From positions 1 to 21,271 of the forward strand of contig USIH01000021.1 of the NCBI GenBank assembly GCA_900554705.1: a stretch of 21,271 bases of DNA. Reading direction: 5' to 3'. The notes below the pieces were generated by a model. That model did no database searches. It saw nothing but the letters and a program-made list of their open reading frames with translations, and was not told where the DNA came from. Numbering within the stretch: the stretch's first letter is position 1; each line of letters starts with the position of its first letter. Shown here in pieces: positions 6,681 to 15,496 of this stretch. A program made the translations under genes and the position numbers. This DNA is from an uncultured Eubacteriales bacterium (GTDB lineage Bacteria > Bacillota > Clostridia > Oscillospirales > Oscillospiraceae).

Positions 6681-9600
6681 TTATTCCTGAGATTCCTGCG
6701 GTGTGCGCAGCTTGTCGTAGCGCATGATCATCGTTGCGACTTCCGCACGGGTCGCGTTATTGAGCGGGTTGATCTGGCCGTTATCGCCCTGAATGAGCTT
6801 CGCGGCGACCGCCCACGCCATTGCTTCCTTGGCATAGGAAGAAACGCGGCCGGCATCCTTAAAGTCCTTCGTGATGTCGGCGCGATCCTTCGAGGCAAAG
6901 CCGCTGGCGTCGGCATAACGGAAGAGGATGGTAACGATCTGCTCGCGCGTGATCTTCGCCTCGGGCGCAAAGTGCGTCTCGTCAATACCGTTGACGATCT
7001 TGTTCTTATAAGCCCAGTTGACGGCTGCCGCGTACCAGCATCCGTCGGGAACGTCCGCAAATACCGTGCTGGACGTATCCTCAAAGTTGGGAGAACCGAC
7101 CAGGCGCCACAGGACGGAGACCAGCTCCGCACGGGTCATGGAGGCATTCGGGTCGAAGATCATCTCATTGCGGCCGTTGAAGAGGCCGTGATGGACAACA
7201 TAGTCCACCGTGGGCGCGAACCAGTCGGTGTCCTTCACATCGACAAAGGTCAGATCATAGATCGTCATTCTGCCGCATCTGGAGCAGATATAGTAGACGC
7301 TGCCGTCTTCGTTGGTCTTCGGCACGTTGATATGCGCGCCCGCGCGGCTGAGTTCGACGGTCTTCGTCTCGCCGCACTCGCACTTGACGGTCTTCTTGCC
7401 CTGCACGCCGCAAGTCGTCACGGTGTTCTCGGTGACGGTGACCTTATGCTCCTCGCCCGTCTTGGCGTCGAAGTGGTAAAGATCCTCGCCGATGGTGAAC
7501 CAGCCGGTCTTATACTTGCCTGCAAGGAAGTACATCCGCTTGCCGCTCTTGGAATCCTTTGCCCAGCCGGTGTAGTCCGCGGGGGCTTCCTTCTGGGTGC
7601 AATCGGTCTCGGTGCAGGTCAGCTTACCGGTCGTGCGGTCGTAGATATAGTCGTGCTTCTCGGGGGTGGGATCGGGATCCGTCTTCCGCTTTTCCTTCGA
7701 GACGGAGTCTATCACGGTGCCGTCGACATTGTAGGCGGTGACGGTCATCTTGCCGTCGTTCAGCTCGACCATCAGGTAGACCGCGTCGTAGTTCTGCGTG
7801 ATCTTCGCAAAGTGGAAATCGGGGTTATCCTCGGGCTTGTACTGGGAGCTGCGAGACTTCTCGCCGAGGTCGCCGCAGATGAAGTACACAACACCGTTCT
7901 GCTCATTCACCTCACCGTTCAGGATGGGGCTTGTGCGGGCATAGGAATGGTCATGGCCGGAGAACACGAAGTCAATGCCAGCCTGCTCCGCCGCAGCGGG
8001 GATCGCCTTGTTATACGGCGCGCTGGAGCCCTTCGGGTTGGTGTAGTAAGGCGGCTGATGGAGCGTCAGGATCTTCCATGTGCAGTCGCTCTTAGCAGCA
8101 TCTTCGACCAGCCACTTCGCGGCGGATGCAATATCGGCATTGCAGTTGATAACCGCGACGTAGACATCGCCGTACTGCACGGAATAGTAATCCTTATCGG
8201 GGAGATTGAAGATCGCGGCAGCCTTGTCGCCGGTCATATCGCCGTAGTACTCATGATTGCCGAGCACCTGAATGATCGGGGTGGTCGGGTACTGCGCGGC
8301 AAAGAGACCTTGGATCTGGTTCCACGCGCCCAGACTGTTGGCAACGTCAATATAGTCGCCGGTCTGGATGCCGAAGTCAACGCCCTTCTGCGCGATCGCT
8401 GCGGCGATCGCTTCCATGTAGGCGATCGACTCGGCGTCGGAGGCGGGGTTGTTGCTCAGCTGCGTGTCGCCCATGACGAAGAAAGACGTCTTGCCCGACT
8501 CCTTGGCCGTGGTGAAGGTGGAGACCTCGGAGAAGTGGCCTTCGATGCCGTCGCCGACACGGTAGCAGTAGGTCGTGCCTGCCTGCAGGCCGGAGAGCGT
8601 AACGGTGTTGAGCAGGGTGGCGTTGTTGTCGTCGCCGCTGCCGTTAAAGGCGATGAGCTTGCTCGTTCCGGTGACGGTGGTAAACTCGTAGGTGCCGGAC
8701 TGGTAGGCCGCCTGCGTCGTAAACTGGACGACGGCCTTCTGCGCGGTATACTCGGCCGCGCTGAACCACGTGAGGCTCTGCGTCGTGGTCGCGTCCTTGC
8801 CCGCGTTGAGGCGGACGTTGATGGGCGTGACCTCGTTGCTGCCGATGCCGTTGGTGACGCCGGAGACGCGGAAGGAATAGCCGCTCTCGCCCTTGGCGTA
8901 GATGACAAACTTCTCGCCCGCCGTGCGGCAGAAGCGGTTCGTTACCAGAACGCCGCCGTTGTTCGTGGTGCCGACCAGTTCGTCCTCCTCGCCTTCCTTC
9001 ACGGCATAGACGCTGACCTTACCCGCGCTCTTGCCGTCTGCGGTCGTGACGTAGATCTTGCCGGTCGAGCCGGCCACCATGATGTCAGCGGAGAGCGCAT
9101 AGGGCGCGGTCACGCCGACGGTCGCGGTGCTCTGGGCGAAGGTGAGCGAATTTTCGCCGTCCTCGAAGGTTCCCTTCTCGACGGTGTAGGACATGACGGT
9201 GCCCTTGGCAATGGAGGGAGCCAGCGTGAAGACGATCTTCGCGGCAGCGCCCGCCTTGGGTGCGTCGGTTGTCGCCTGAACGGTCAGGATGCCGCTTTCA
9301 TAGGCGCTTGTTCCGGTGTAGCCGTCCGTAAACTCGACCGTCGGCGCACCGAAGGTCTCGGTCAGCTTGATCTGTGCCTCAAGGGACTTGACCTGATCGG
9401 AGTTTTCCACCGCCAGCGTGAGGGCATAGGTGGTGCCGATCGTCGCGGTCGCTTCGCCGGTCAGCGTGATCTTGCCGAGCTTGCTCTGCGCGGCATTGAC
9501 GGTGAAGTAGCGCGTGACCTTGGTGACGTTACCGAACTTATCGGCGACGGAGATCATAACGCTGTGCTCGCCGTTCGGGAGCGTGACGGTGACGGAAGCA

Positions 9601-12170
9601 TTCGTCGCGGTCGCGGTGGGCAGCTCCTGATGCAGGCCGTCCACGTAGATCGCGGTCTTCTCGGCATGGATGCCGGTGGCATTATCGCCGTCGGGATCGG
9701 TAAAGGCAGCGGCCAGCGTGATCTTGCTGTCGGTCAGAACGCTGGAGCCGTCCTCCTTCAGCTCCGTGCCGTTGGCGGTCAGAGAGCTGACGACGGGGTT
9801 GTCCATATCGTCGACGGTGTCGCCGTAGACGACGCGGAAGTTATCAAAGTAGATGCTGCCCTTGGCAAAGTCGCCCATCGGGATCTTATCGCCGTTTTCG
9901 TTCGCGGAGCCGCCGGGGATGAAGGTCATCAGGATCAGCGGACGTCCGGTGATGAGCTTGAGCGGATGCTCGGGCGTGACATACTGTGCAAGGCCGCTCA
10001 GGTCTGCCTCGCAGTACATCCAGCCGTCCCAGTAAATGCCGTTATACTGAATGCTGCGGCCCTCCTGCGTGGTAAAGTGGAGGTAAGCGTCCTTGTAAAG
10101 GCCGCTCGCCTCATCCCAGTAGGCGACGGTCGTCCAGAGCCAATAGTTCGGCGTGCCTTCCGGCGCATAGACCCAAACGCCCAAACCGGAGGGGGTGCCG
10201 TCGATGGCATAGCCGGAGTTGACGTCGGTGGTCACGTCGTCGGCGAGCTTGGCGTTGCGGATGTACAGATTCACGTTTCTGTAGCCGGGCGCAAGGTCGG
10301 TGTAGTCATATTTCAGCTCCATCGCGTGGTCGCCGAAACGAACCTGACCGTTGTCTGCGGTCACATTATTCAAAAGGGCGGAATGCTGCTTCATATAGCC
10401 GGTGTGCCACGTGAAGAAGCTGTAGCCTCTCGCTCCGAGCAAGGTGGAGGCGGGATGATAGGTCGCATCGTTCGGGCCGTCCAGATAAGAGCCGTCGAAG
10501 GTGAACGGGCCGGACTCGTTCTTCGTGATCAGTGCATTCGCGGCAGCGTCCCAACCGAGGTAGGTGATCGGGTCGGTATCTTCCGGCCACGTCGCGCCGT
10601 AGCTGCTGTTGCCCCAGTCGTACTCGCCGTATTTCAGAACGTTGCCGTTCTCATCCGGTTCGAAGTCAAAGATGACCTGCGGCATCCTGCCGATCTCAAC
10701 AAAAATGGTGTCGGACAGAACCGTTCCGTCCGTTCTGGTATAGGAGACCTCAACGGTCGCCTGTAGCGTCTCGGCCGCCTTGACCGCCGTGAACGTATTG
10801 CCGGAGAAAGAGCCGATCTGCTCGGGCGTCTTGCCTTCGGAAACGGGGGTGAGCTTCCAGTTGAAGGTAAAGCCGCTCAGCTCCATCAGACGGTTCTGGC
10901 AATAAACGCGCAGGCCAAGATCGGAGCTTGCCTTGAAAGCAAGGTTGATGGAATTGGAGGCAAAGGAGAGCGCGTCCGGCTCCTGCACCTCGATGCTGGT
11001 CGCGCCGACGGTGTCGCCTCGCCACAGCAGCTCGACTTCGACGGTGCCGCACTTGCCGTTAGAACGGAAGAGGCCGGAGGCGTCGATGGTGCCGAAGCTC
11101 GCGTCCTTCAGCTTCCAGGTGAGGCTCTCGGGCAGAGCAACGGGATAGCCCGTACCGTCAACGCCGTTTGCGGTAAACTGCACCGACGAACCCGCAACAA
11201 ACAGTTCGTTATTGGGCTTGAGCGCGGCATGGTCAAATTTGCCTGTGCTCTTCTCGGTCTTGACGAACAGCAGCGTAGAAGCGACGACGCGCTCTGGGCC
11301 GTCGGAGGGATGGTTCTGAATTTCCAGCCGCTCGCTGCCTTCGTGGCGGGAGCTGAAGGTAGCAGAACCGCCGCCGTCAAGGTAAATTGCGTTGACGACG
11401 CCCTGCGCCTTCTGGATCTTTGCGATCTCATAGACCGTCATACCAGCGGAAAGTCCCGCACGGCCGTCTGCCATAAAGACGACCAGCGTGCCGTCTTCCT
11501 TCAGACCGATGGAGTGGCGCGGTGCAAGCGTCGGATCGGTATCCGCAACCATGATCTCGCCGTTTTTGACCAGCCAGAACGGGCCGGAGATCGCCTCGGC
11601 GACATCATCGTGCGGCGTGCCATAGTCGCGGATGACATAGCTGCCGTCCTTCAGAACCGCGAAATACGGCTCCTGCTCAACACCGGTCTGCACAACGTTG
11701 CCTTCCATAATGAGGTAGCCAAGCGACTGGCAGGTCTGCATATTATAATAGTCGCCGTTGACCGCCAGAGCGACCTGCTCACCGGTCGCCTTCTCGTAGT
11801 CGGCCGCCTGACCGGTCGTGGTGCGAAGATCCCACTTCAGGCTCTTCGCGGCCTCGGCACGGCTCGTGACGGTGCTACCCTCGGTGTAATATCCTGCATA
11901 GGATGCCTTCGGCTTCACGGAGGCGTTCGGTGCGATCGTCGCCATGTAGCCATACACCTGTGCGGTGCCCTCGGAGTTATTTAGAATTACCTGCGTCTCC
12001 TTTACGCCTTTTGCGATGGTGTAGTCCGTCTCGGCGACGATGACTCTGCCATCGGGCTTCTGAAAGCCACGTGTTTCGCCCTGTGCCGATACAAAAGTCG
12101 GGCACAGCGCCGCGATCATCGCCGCCATGAGCAGCAGACAGATGATACGCCGGGTGAACGTGTGTTTCAT
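6681..12170 (-). CDS. Secreted SLH protein: phosphodiester glycosidase fused to purple-acid-phosphatase-like metallophosphoesterase
   Basis: The 1829-residue surface protein has two hydrolase domains. Order: signal peptide 1-29 (R-R then a hydrophobic run, ending V-S-A-Q); phosphodiester glycosidase (NAGPA family) about 60-305 with V-N-G-D-Y-Y at 137-142 and L-D-G-G-G-S-A at 264-270; two Ig-like regions 315-495; a jelly-roll CBM-like region 499-785 rich in W, Y and D; an Ig-like domain 790-893; a cohesin-like domain 897-1022; an FnIII-like purple acid phosphatase N-domain about 1115-1222; a metallophosphoesterase 1227-1475 with G-D-T-Q (1234), G-D-Y-I-D (1271), G-N-H-E-Y-Y-G-D (1304), L-H-Q-P-P-Y-Y (1370) and G-H-D-H-S-Y (1405); a cell-wall-binding-like motif near 1535-1570; paired cysteines near 1597-1632; and three SLH repeats 1641-1822. 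The SLH repeats should tether it to secondary wall polymer. The start at ATG 12170 follows GGAGG by 8 bases; a longer open frame upstream lacks a signal peptide and overlaps the leader. Substrates are unknown. Confidence 0.88.
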   Translation of the reverse strand: MKHTFTRRIICLLLMAAMIAALCPTFVSAQGETRGFQKPDGRVIVAETDYTIAKGVKETQVILNNSEGTAQVYGYMATIAPNASVKPKASYAGYYTEGSTVTSRAEAAKSLKWDLRTTTGQAADYEKATGEQVALAVNGDYYNMQTCQSLGYLIMEGNVVQTGVEQEPYFAVLKDGSYVIRDYGTPHDDVAEAISGPFWLVKNGEIMVADTDPTLAPRHSIGLKEDGTLVVFMADGRAGLSAGMTVYEIAKIQKAQGVVNAIYLDGGGSATFSSRHEGSERLEIQNHPSDGPERVVASTLLFVKTEKSTGKFDHAALKPNNELFVAGSSVQFTANGVDGTGYPVALPESLTWKLKDASFGTIDASGLFRSNGKCGTVEVELLWRGDTVGATSIEVQEPDALSFASNSINLAFKASSDLGLRVYCQNRLMELSGFTFNWKLTPVSEGKTPEQIGSFSGNTFTAVKAAETLQATVEVSYTRTDGTVLSDTIFVEIGRMPQVIFDFEPDENGNVLKYGEYDWGNSSYGATWPEDTDPITYLGWDAAANALITKNESGPFTFDGSYLDGPNDATYHPASTLLGARGYSFFTWHTGYMKQHSALLNNVTADNGQVRFGDHAMELKYDYTDLAPGYRNVNLYIRNAKLADDVTTDVNSGYAIDGTPSGLGVWVYAPEGTPNYWLWTTVAYWDEASGLYKDAYLHFTTQEGRSIQYNGIYWDGWMYCEADLSGLAQYVTPEHPLKLITGRPLILMTFIPGGSANENGDKIPMGDFAKGSIYFDNFRVVYGDTVDDMDNPVVSSLTANGTELKEDGSSVLTDSKITLAAAFTDPDGDNATGIHAEKTAIYVDGLHQELPTATATNASVTVTLPNGEHSVMISVADKFGNVTKVTRYFTVNAAQSKLGKITLTGEATATIGTTYALTLAVENSDQVKSLEAQIKLTETFGAPTVEFTDGYTGTSAYESGILTVQATTDAPKAGAAAKIVFTLAPSIAKGTVMSYTVEKGTFEDGENSLTFAQSTATVGVTAPYALSADIMVAGSTGKIYVTTADGKSAGKVSVYAVKEGEEDELVGTTNNGGVLVTNRFCRTAGEKFVIYAKGESGYSFRVSGVTNGIGSNEVTPINVRLNAGKDATTTQSLTWFSAAEYTAQKAVVQFTTQAAYQSGTYEFTTVTGTSKLIAFNGSGDDNNATLLNTVTLSGLQAGTTYCYRVGDGIEGHFSEVSTFTTAKESGKTSFFVMGDTQLSNNPASDAESIAYMEAIAAAIAQKGVDFGIQTGDYIDVANSLGAWNQIQGLFAAQYPTTPIIQVLGNHEYYGDMTGDKAAAIFNLPDKDYYSVQYGDVYVAVINCNADIASAAKWLVEDAAKSDCTWKILTLHQPPYYTNPKGSSAPYNKAIPAAAEQAGIDFVFSGHDHSYARTSPILNGEVNEQNGVVYFICGDLGEKSRSSQYKPEDNPDFHFAKITQNYDAVYLMVELNDGKMTVTAYNVDGTVIDSVSKEKRKTDPDPTPEKHDYIYDRTTGKLTCTETDCTQKEAPADYTGWAKDSKSGKRMYFLAGKYKTGWFTIGEDLYHFDAKTGEEHKVTVTENTVTTCGVQGKKTVKCECGETKTVELSRAGAHINVPKTNEDGSVYYICSRCGRMTIYDLTFVDVKDTDWFAPTVDYVVHHGLFNGRNEMIFDPNASMTRAELVSVLWRLVGSPNFEDTSSTVFADVPDGCWYAAAVNWAYKNKIVNGIDETHFAPEAKITREQIVTILFRYADASGFASKDRADITKDFKDAGRVSSYAKEAMAWAVAAKLIQGDNGQINPLNNATRAEVATMIMRYDKLRTPQESQE

Positions 12171-12260
12171 CTTTTTTCCTCCAGAAAAAACAAATTTTTG
12201 GTTCTGCCGGCATGCTAAAAATTGTAACATATTTCCAACGCAGCCGGCATTCACACCCCT

Positions 12261-12289
12261 ATTATTGCATTAATCCGCATGAAAGTCAA
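12261..12289 (-). promoter_or_regulatory. Promoter of the large SLH phosphatase gene
   Basis: On the minus strand, TTGACT (12289-12284), 17 bases, then AATAAT (12266-12261), each 5 of 6 to consensus. This gives a leader of about 85 bases before the ATG at 12170. The 8-base GCCGGCAT occurs twice in this leader (12206-12213 and 12243-12250). Confidence 0.6.
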
Positions 12290-12327
12290 GACTAACGCTA
12301 AAATGTGTGCAATCTGCCAAAAGGTAC

Positions 12328-12356
12328 TTGCGAAAAAAGTCAAAAACTGATATACT
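12328..12356 (+). promoter_or_regulatory. Promoter of the cotH-exporter operon
   Basis: TTGCGA (12328-12333), 17 bases, then TATACT (12351-12356). It is divergent from the phosphatase promoter, with 38 bases between the two -35 boxes (12290-12327). A 6-base-pair hairpin (AAGGTG 12363-12368 with CACCTT 12375-12380) would sit at the very 5' end of the transcript. Confidence 0.6.
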
Positions 12357-12391
12357 TTCTGGAAGGTGTTCCGGCACCTTAAAAACGCAGC

Positions 12392-12398
12392 AAAGGAG
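12392..12398 (+). promoter_or_regulatory. Ribosome site AAAGGAG with ambiguous start choice
   Basis: AAAGGAG is the only good ribosome site before the CotH gene. It is 4 bases before an in-frame TTG (12403), 6 bases before an out-of-frame GTG (12405) and 28 bases before the in-frame ATG (12427) that begins the signal peptide. The GTG would open a 36-codon frame ending at 12515, overlapping the CotH start. Confidence 0.5.
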
Positions 12399-12426
12399 TG
12401 AATTGTGCCTTCGGGCGCATTTGCAC

Positions 12427-14712
12427 ATGAAAAAACAGCTTCGATGGATGCTCTCCATGCTGCTTGTGCTGAGTCTCAGCCTTGGGCTGATGACCGGCCT
12501 TGTCAGCGCGGATGAAAAACTGGAATTTCAGGCCGTCTGGTCCTCCGGCGACGCCTCGCTGGAAAACGCACGCTCCAACGTCAAGACCATCGGCGGCGTC
12601 AATTATCTCTTCCTCTCCGCCTCGGAGGAGCCGACCGCCGCACACATCTACTTCCGCCTCAGCGACGCTTCGGCGATGACGGCGGTGCGCGGCGCGGTCT
12701 CCGCCTGCGGCATCGGCAGCGGTGAGCCGGTCGATCTCAAGGAGATCTGCGGCGAGGGCGACACCTATCCGATCACGCTGCTGGCGCAGTCCGGCGACCA
12801 AACCTGCGAATATGCCGTGACGGTCGTGCCGACGACAGGCGTCGCAAGCCTGTATCTCGTCAGCGACGATCCGGTGAACAAGGGCAGAGCTTGGGTGGAA
12901 TCCAGCCCGACGAAGTCCAACAAGGCCACCGGCGCCATGGTGCTTGTCAATCCGGACGGCTCGGTCGTCCATGAGGGAAAGCTCAAGCAGATCAAGGGGC
13001 GCGGCAACTCCACATGGCAAAACGACAAAAAGCCCTACCAGATCAAATTGGAGCAGAAGGCCGACCTGCTCGAAACGGGCGAAAAGGCCAACGCTTCGAG
13101 GACATGGGTGCTGCTGACCAACGCGGCCGACCCCACGATGCTGCGAAACAACATCGTCTATGATCTGTCCGTCGCGCTGGGCATGATGGGCGCGATCCAG
13201 TGCCGTCCGGTCAGCCTGTTCTACGACGGCGAATACCGCGGCGCTTACCTGCTGTGCGAAAAGGTCGAGATCGGCAAGGGACGCGTGAACATCACCGACA
13301 TGGAAGACCTCAACGAGGAGGCAAACCCGGGCGTCGATCTGGAAAGCCTTCCCATCGAGAAGGGTACGACGGAAAACGGCGCGACCTACACCTACTGCAA
13401 GGGCATGAACTCCCCGTCCGACATCACGGGCGGATACCTGCTGGAGATGGACTCGGCGGTGCGCGCGCAGGCGGAGCTTTGCTACATCACGACGAGCCGC
13501 AACAACTACGTCGTGGTAAAGAGTCCGGAGTGCGCAAGCAAGGAGGAAATGGACTACATCGCCTCCTACTATCAGGACTTTGAAGACGCCGTTTATGCGC
13601 AGGGCGTCAACAACCGCACCGGAAAGAAGACGTCGGACTACGCCGACATCGAGAGCTTTGCAACGAACTATCTGGTAAACGAGCTGACCAAAAATCCGGA
13701 CGGTTTCCGCACCTCCAACTTCATGTATAAGGACAAGGGCGAAGACGCAAAGCTGGTGGCAAATCCCGTCTGGGACTACGACCTGAGCTTCGGCATCTCT
13801 TGGGGTCCTTATGTGGATAACTGCGCGCAGCCGGACGGCTTCTTCACGCTCTACGGTAACTTCGCGCAGGCAATGTACAACGACGGCGCGTTCCGCCAGA
13901 GCGTGCACGACGTCTACCTCGGCAGGATCTCCCCGCTTGTCAAGGCGATGCTCTCCGGCGAGAGCGTCGACCCCGCTATGAGCGCCTTTGAGGCCTATCG
14001 TCAGGAGCTTTCCGCCTCCGCGCGCGCCAACAGCATCGTCTGGGGCGCGGTGGACTGGGGCGGGAATGTGAACGCGCTGCGCAGCTATATCACCACCCGC
14101 GATGCTTGGCTGACGGAAAACTACGCAAGCTGGAACAAGGACAGCAAGGAAGACCTGATCGTCTTCTACGATGTGCCGCAGAACGTCTGGTACTACGAAA
14201 GCGTGATGAGCGCCGCGCGCTACGGCCTGCTGCAAGGCGTCGGCTTCGGCATCTTCGAGCCGCTGGGCAACACGACCCGCGCGCAGACCGCGCAGGTGCT
14301 CATGCGCCTGTCCGGCGATGAGCGCGTGGCCTACAGCCGCGTCTTCTCCGACGTAGACAATGGCGAGTGGTTCGCGCCGGCCGTCATGTGGGCATATAAA
14401 AAGAACGTGGTCAACGGCTATGACGACGGCACCTTCCGTCCGAACGAGCCGATCACGCGGCAGGACGTCGTCGTGCTGCTCTACCGCTACCTCGGTTCGC
14501 CCGCCGTGCAGGGCACGAGCAATCTTGGCCGCATGAAGGACAGCTGGAGTGTCTCCAATTACGCAAGAAACGCCGTGGAATGGTCGATCGAAAACAAGGT
14601 GATCGTCGGCTATGAGGACGGCACCTTCCGCCCGTTTAACAACATCACCCGCGCCGAGCTTGCGGCGATCATCACGCGCTTCTACGAGGCTTTTATCGCG
14701 GACAGGGAGTGA
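12427..14712 (+). CDS. CotH-kinase family surface protein with three SLH repeats
   Basis: The 761-residue protein has a signal peptide (1-28, K-K-Q-L-R then a hydrophobic run to V-S-A), an N-terminal beta-rich region to about 140, a CotH kinase domain at 140-560 and three SLH repeats at 580-757. CotH motifs seen: K-G-R-G-N-S-T-W at 190-197, K-K-P-Y-Q-I-K-L at 201-208 (the conserved Lys region), R-G-A-Y-L-L-C-E-K-V at 271-280, G-G-Y-L-L-E-M-D at 335-342 and W-D-Y-D-L-S-F-G at 449-456 (metal and catalytic Asp region). Spore CotH is an atypical protein kinase that phosphorylates coat proteins; this homologue is exported and wall-tethered instead. The start is uncertain: ATG 12427 gives a clean signal peptide but lacks a close ribosome site, while TTG 12403 would add eight residues. 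The exporter gene follows after 4 bases. Kinase activity outside the cell, where ATP is scarce, is not shown by the sequence. Confidence 0.88.
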   Translation: MKKQLRWMLSMLLVLSLSLGLMTGLVSADEKLEFQAVWSSGDASLENARSNVKTIGGVNYLFLSASEEPTAAHIYFRLSDASAMTAVRGAVSACGIGSGEPVDLKEICGEGDTYPITLLAQSGDQTCEYAVTVVPTTGVASLYLVSDDPVNKGRAWVESSPTKSNKATGAMVLVNPDGSVVHEGKLKQIKGRGNSTWQNDKKPYQIKLEQKADLLETGEKANASRTWVLLTNAADPTMLRNNIVYDLSVALGMMGAIQCRPVSLFYDGEYRGAYLLCEKVEIGKGRVNITDMEDLNEEANPGVDLESLPIEKGTTENGATYTYCKGMNSPSDITGGYLLEMDSAVRAQAELCYITTSRNNYVVVKSPECASKEEMDYIASYYQDFEDAVYAQGVNNRTGKKTSDYADIESFATNYLVNELTKNPDGFRTSNFMYKDKGEDAKLVANPVWDYDLSFGISWGPYVDNCAQPDGFFTLYGNFAQAMYNDGAFRQSVHDVYLGRISPLVKAMLSGESVDPAMSAFEAYRQELSASARANSIVWGAVDWGGNVNALRSYITTRDAWLTENYASWNKDSKEDLIVFYDVPQNVWYYESVMSAARYGLLQGVGFGIFEPLGNTTRAQTAQVLMRLSGDERVAYSRVFSDVDNGEWFAPAVMWAYKKNVVNGYDDGTFRPNEPITRQDVVVLLYRYLGSPAVQGTSNLGRMKDSWSVSNYARNAVEWSIENKVIVGYEDGTFRPFNNITRAELAAIITRFYEAFIADRE

Positions 14713-14716
14713 CCGG

Positions 14717-15496
14717 ATGGAAACAGTGACCCTGCCGATCGAGCAGGCGGACACCGTTTTGTGCGCCGCGCTGGATGTCGGTGAGCATATTTTGAAAAGC
14801 GGCGGCGAGATCCACCGCGTCGAGGACACCATCGAGCGCATTTGCGCTGCCTACGGCGCGCAGCACGTGGAGGTCTTCACCATCCCGTCGCTCATCGTCG
14901 CCTCCGTGCAGATGCGCGACGGCGTGCGTTCCCAGCAAATGCGGCGCATCTACGAAACGAAGAACAATATGTATATGGTCGAGGCGCTCAATGAGATCTC
15001 GCGCGAGCTTTGCACCGGCGCGCTGCCGCTGTCAAAGCTGCGGGCGCGGATCGTCGAGGCAAAGTCGCGCCGCCCCTACCCCTTCTGGCTTGTCTGCTTG
15101 GGGGCTATGTGCGCCGCTGCGGGGTTCGTCTTCTTCTTCGGCGGCAACCTGCTTGACAGCCTCTGCGCCGCCGCAGCCGGCTGCGCGGTGACGATCTTCC
15201 AGCGCTATGCGCCGCGCTTTGTCAATCGCATGATCGTCATGGTGCTCGCTTCCCTGCTGGCCGGTCTGGTCGGTCTCGGCCTGACGCGGCTCGGACTTGG
15301 GCAGCATCCGGACAAGATCATGATCGGCACCATTATGATCCTCGTGCCCGGGGTGGCGCTGAACAACGCCGTGCGCGACATGATGGGCGGCGACGTGATC
15401 TCCGGCGCGCTCCAGCTCATCCAGTCGGTGCTGCTTGCCGTCATGATCGCCTTCGGCTTCGCCATTGCGATCTACATCATGGGAGGCGCAGTATGA
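14717..15496 (+). CDS. Threonine/serine exporter ThrE, N-terminal half (YjjP-like)
   Basis: The 259-residue protein is the first half of a two-gene ThrE-type transporter (DUF1212/YjjP family). Residues 1-118 are soluble and carry S-G-G-E-I-H-R-V-E-D-T-I at 28-39 and V-F-T-I-P-S at 53-58, both family hallmarks. Then come about five membrane helices from 122 to 255, with L-V-P-G-V-A-L-N-N-A-V-R-D at 209-221, a conserved motif. In Corynebacterium the single ThrE exports Thr and Ser; in E. coli YjjP with YjjB has been linked to succinate export, so the substrate is open. The start at ATG 14717 follows GGGAG (14705-14709) by 7 bases; that ribosome site lies inside the last codons of the CotH gene, pointing to coupled expression. 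Its stop overlaps the next start (ATGA, 15493-15496). Confidence 0.9.
   Translation: METVTLPIEQADTVLCAALDVGEHILKSGGEIHRVEDTIERICAAYGAQHVEVFTIPSLIVASVQMRDGVRSQQMRRIYETKNNMYMVEALNEISRELCTGALPLSKLRARIVEAKSRRPYPFWLVCLGAMCAAAGFVFFFGGNLLDSLCAAAAGCAVTIFQRYAPRFVNRMIVMVLASLLAGLVGLGLTRLGLGQHPDKIMIGTIMILVPGVALNNAVRDMMGGDVISGALQLIQSVLLAVMIAFGFAIAIYIMGGAV

Noticed and set aside
6672-10766. A 1364-codon open frame on the plus strand opposite the large SLH protein
   Set aside because: It runs antisense to a protein with clear domains, has no ribosome site, and its make-up (rich in V, G, A, D, R) is what GC-rich codon use produces on the opposite strand. The same applies to the long antisense frames at 1072-2784, 3562-4851 and 12379-14841.
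12206-12250. GCCGGCAT repeated twice in the leader of the large SLH gene as an operator pair
   Set aside because: An 8-base repeat with a self-complementary GC core can arise by chance in this GC-rich DNA; spacing of 37 bases and position in the leader give no clear regulatory reading.
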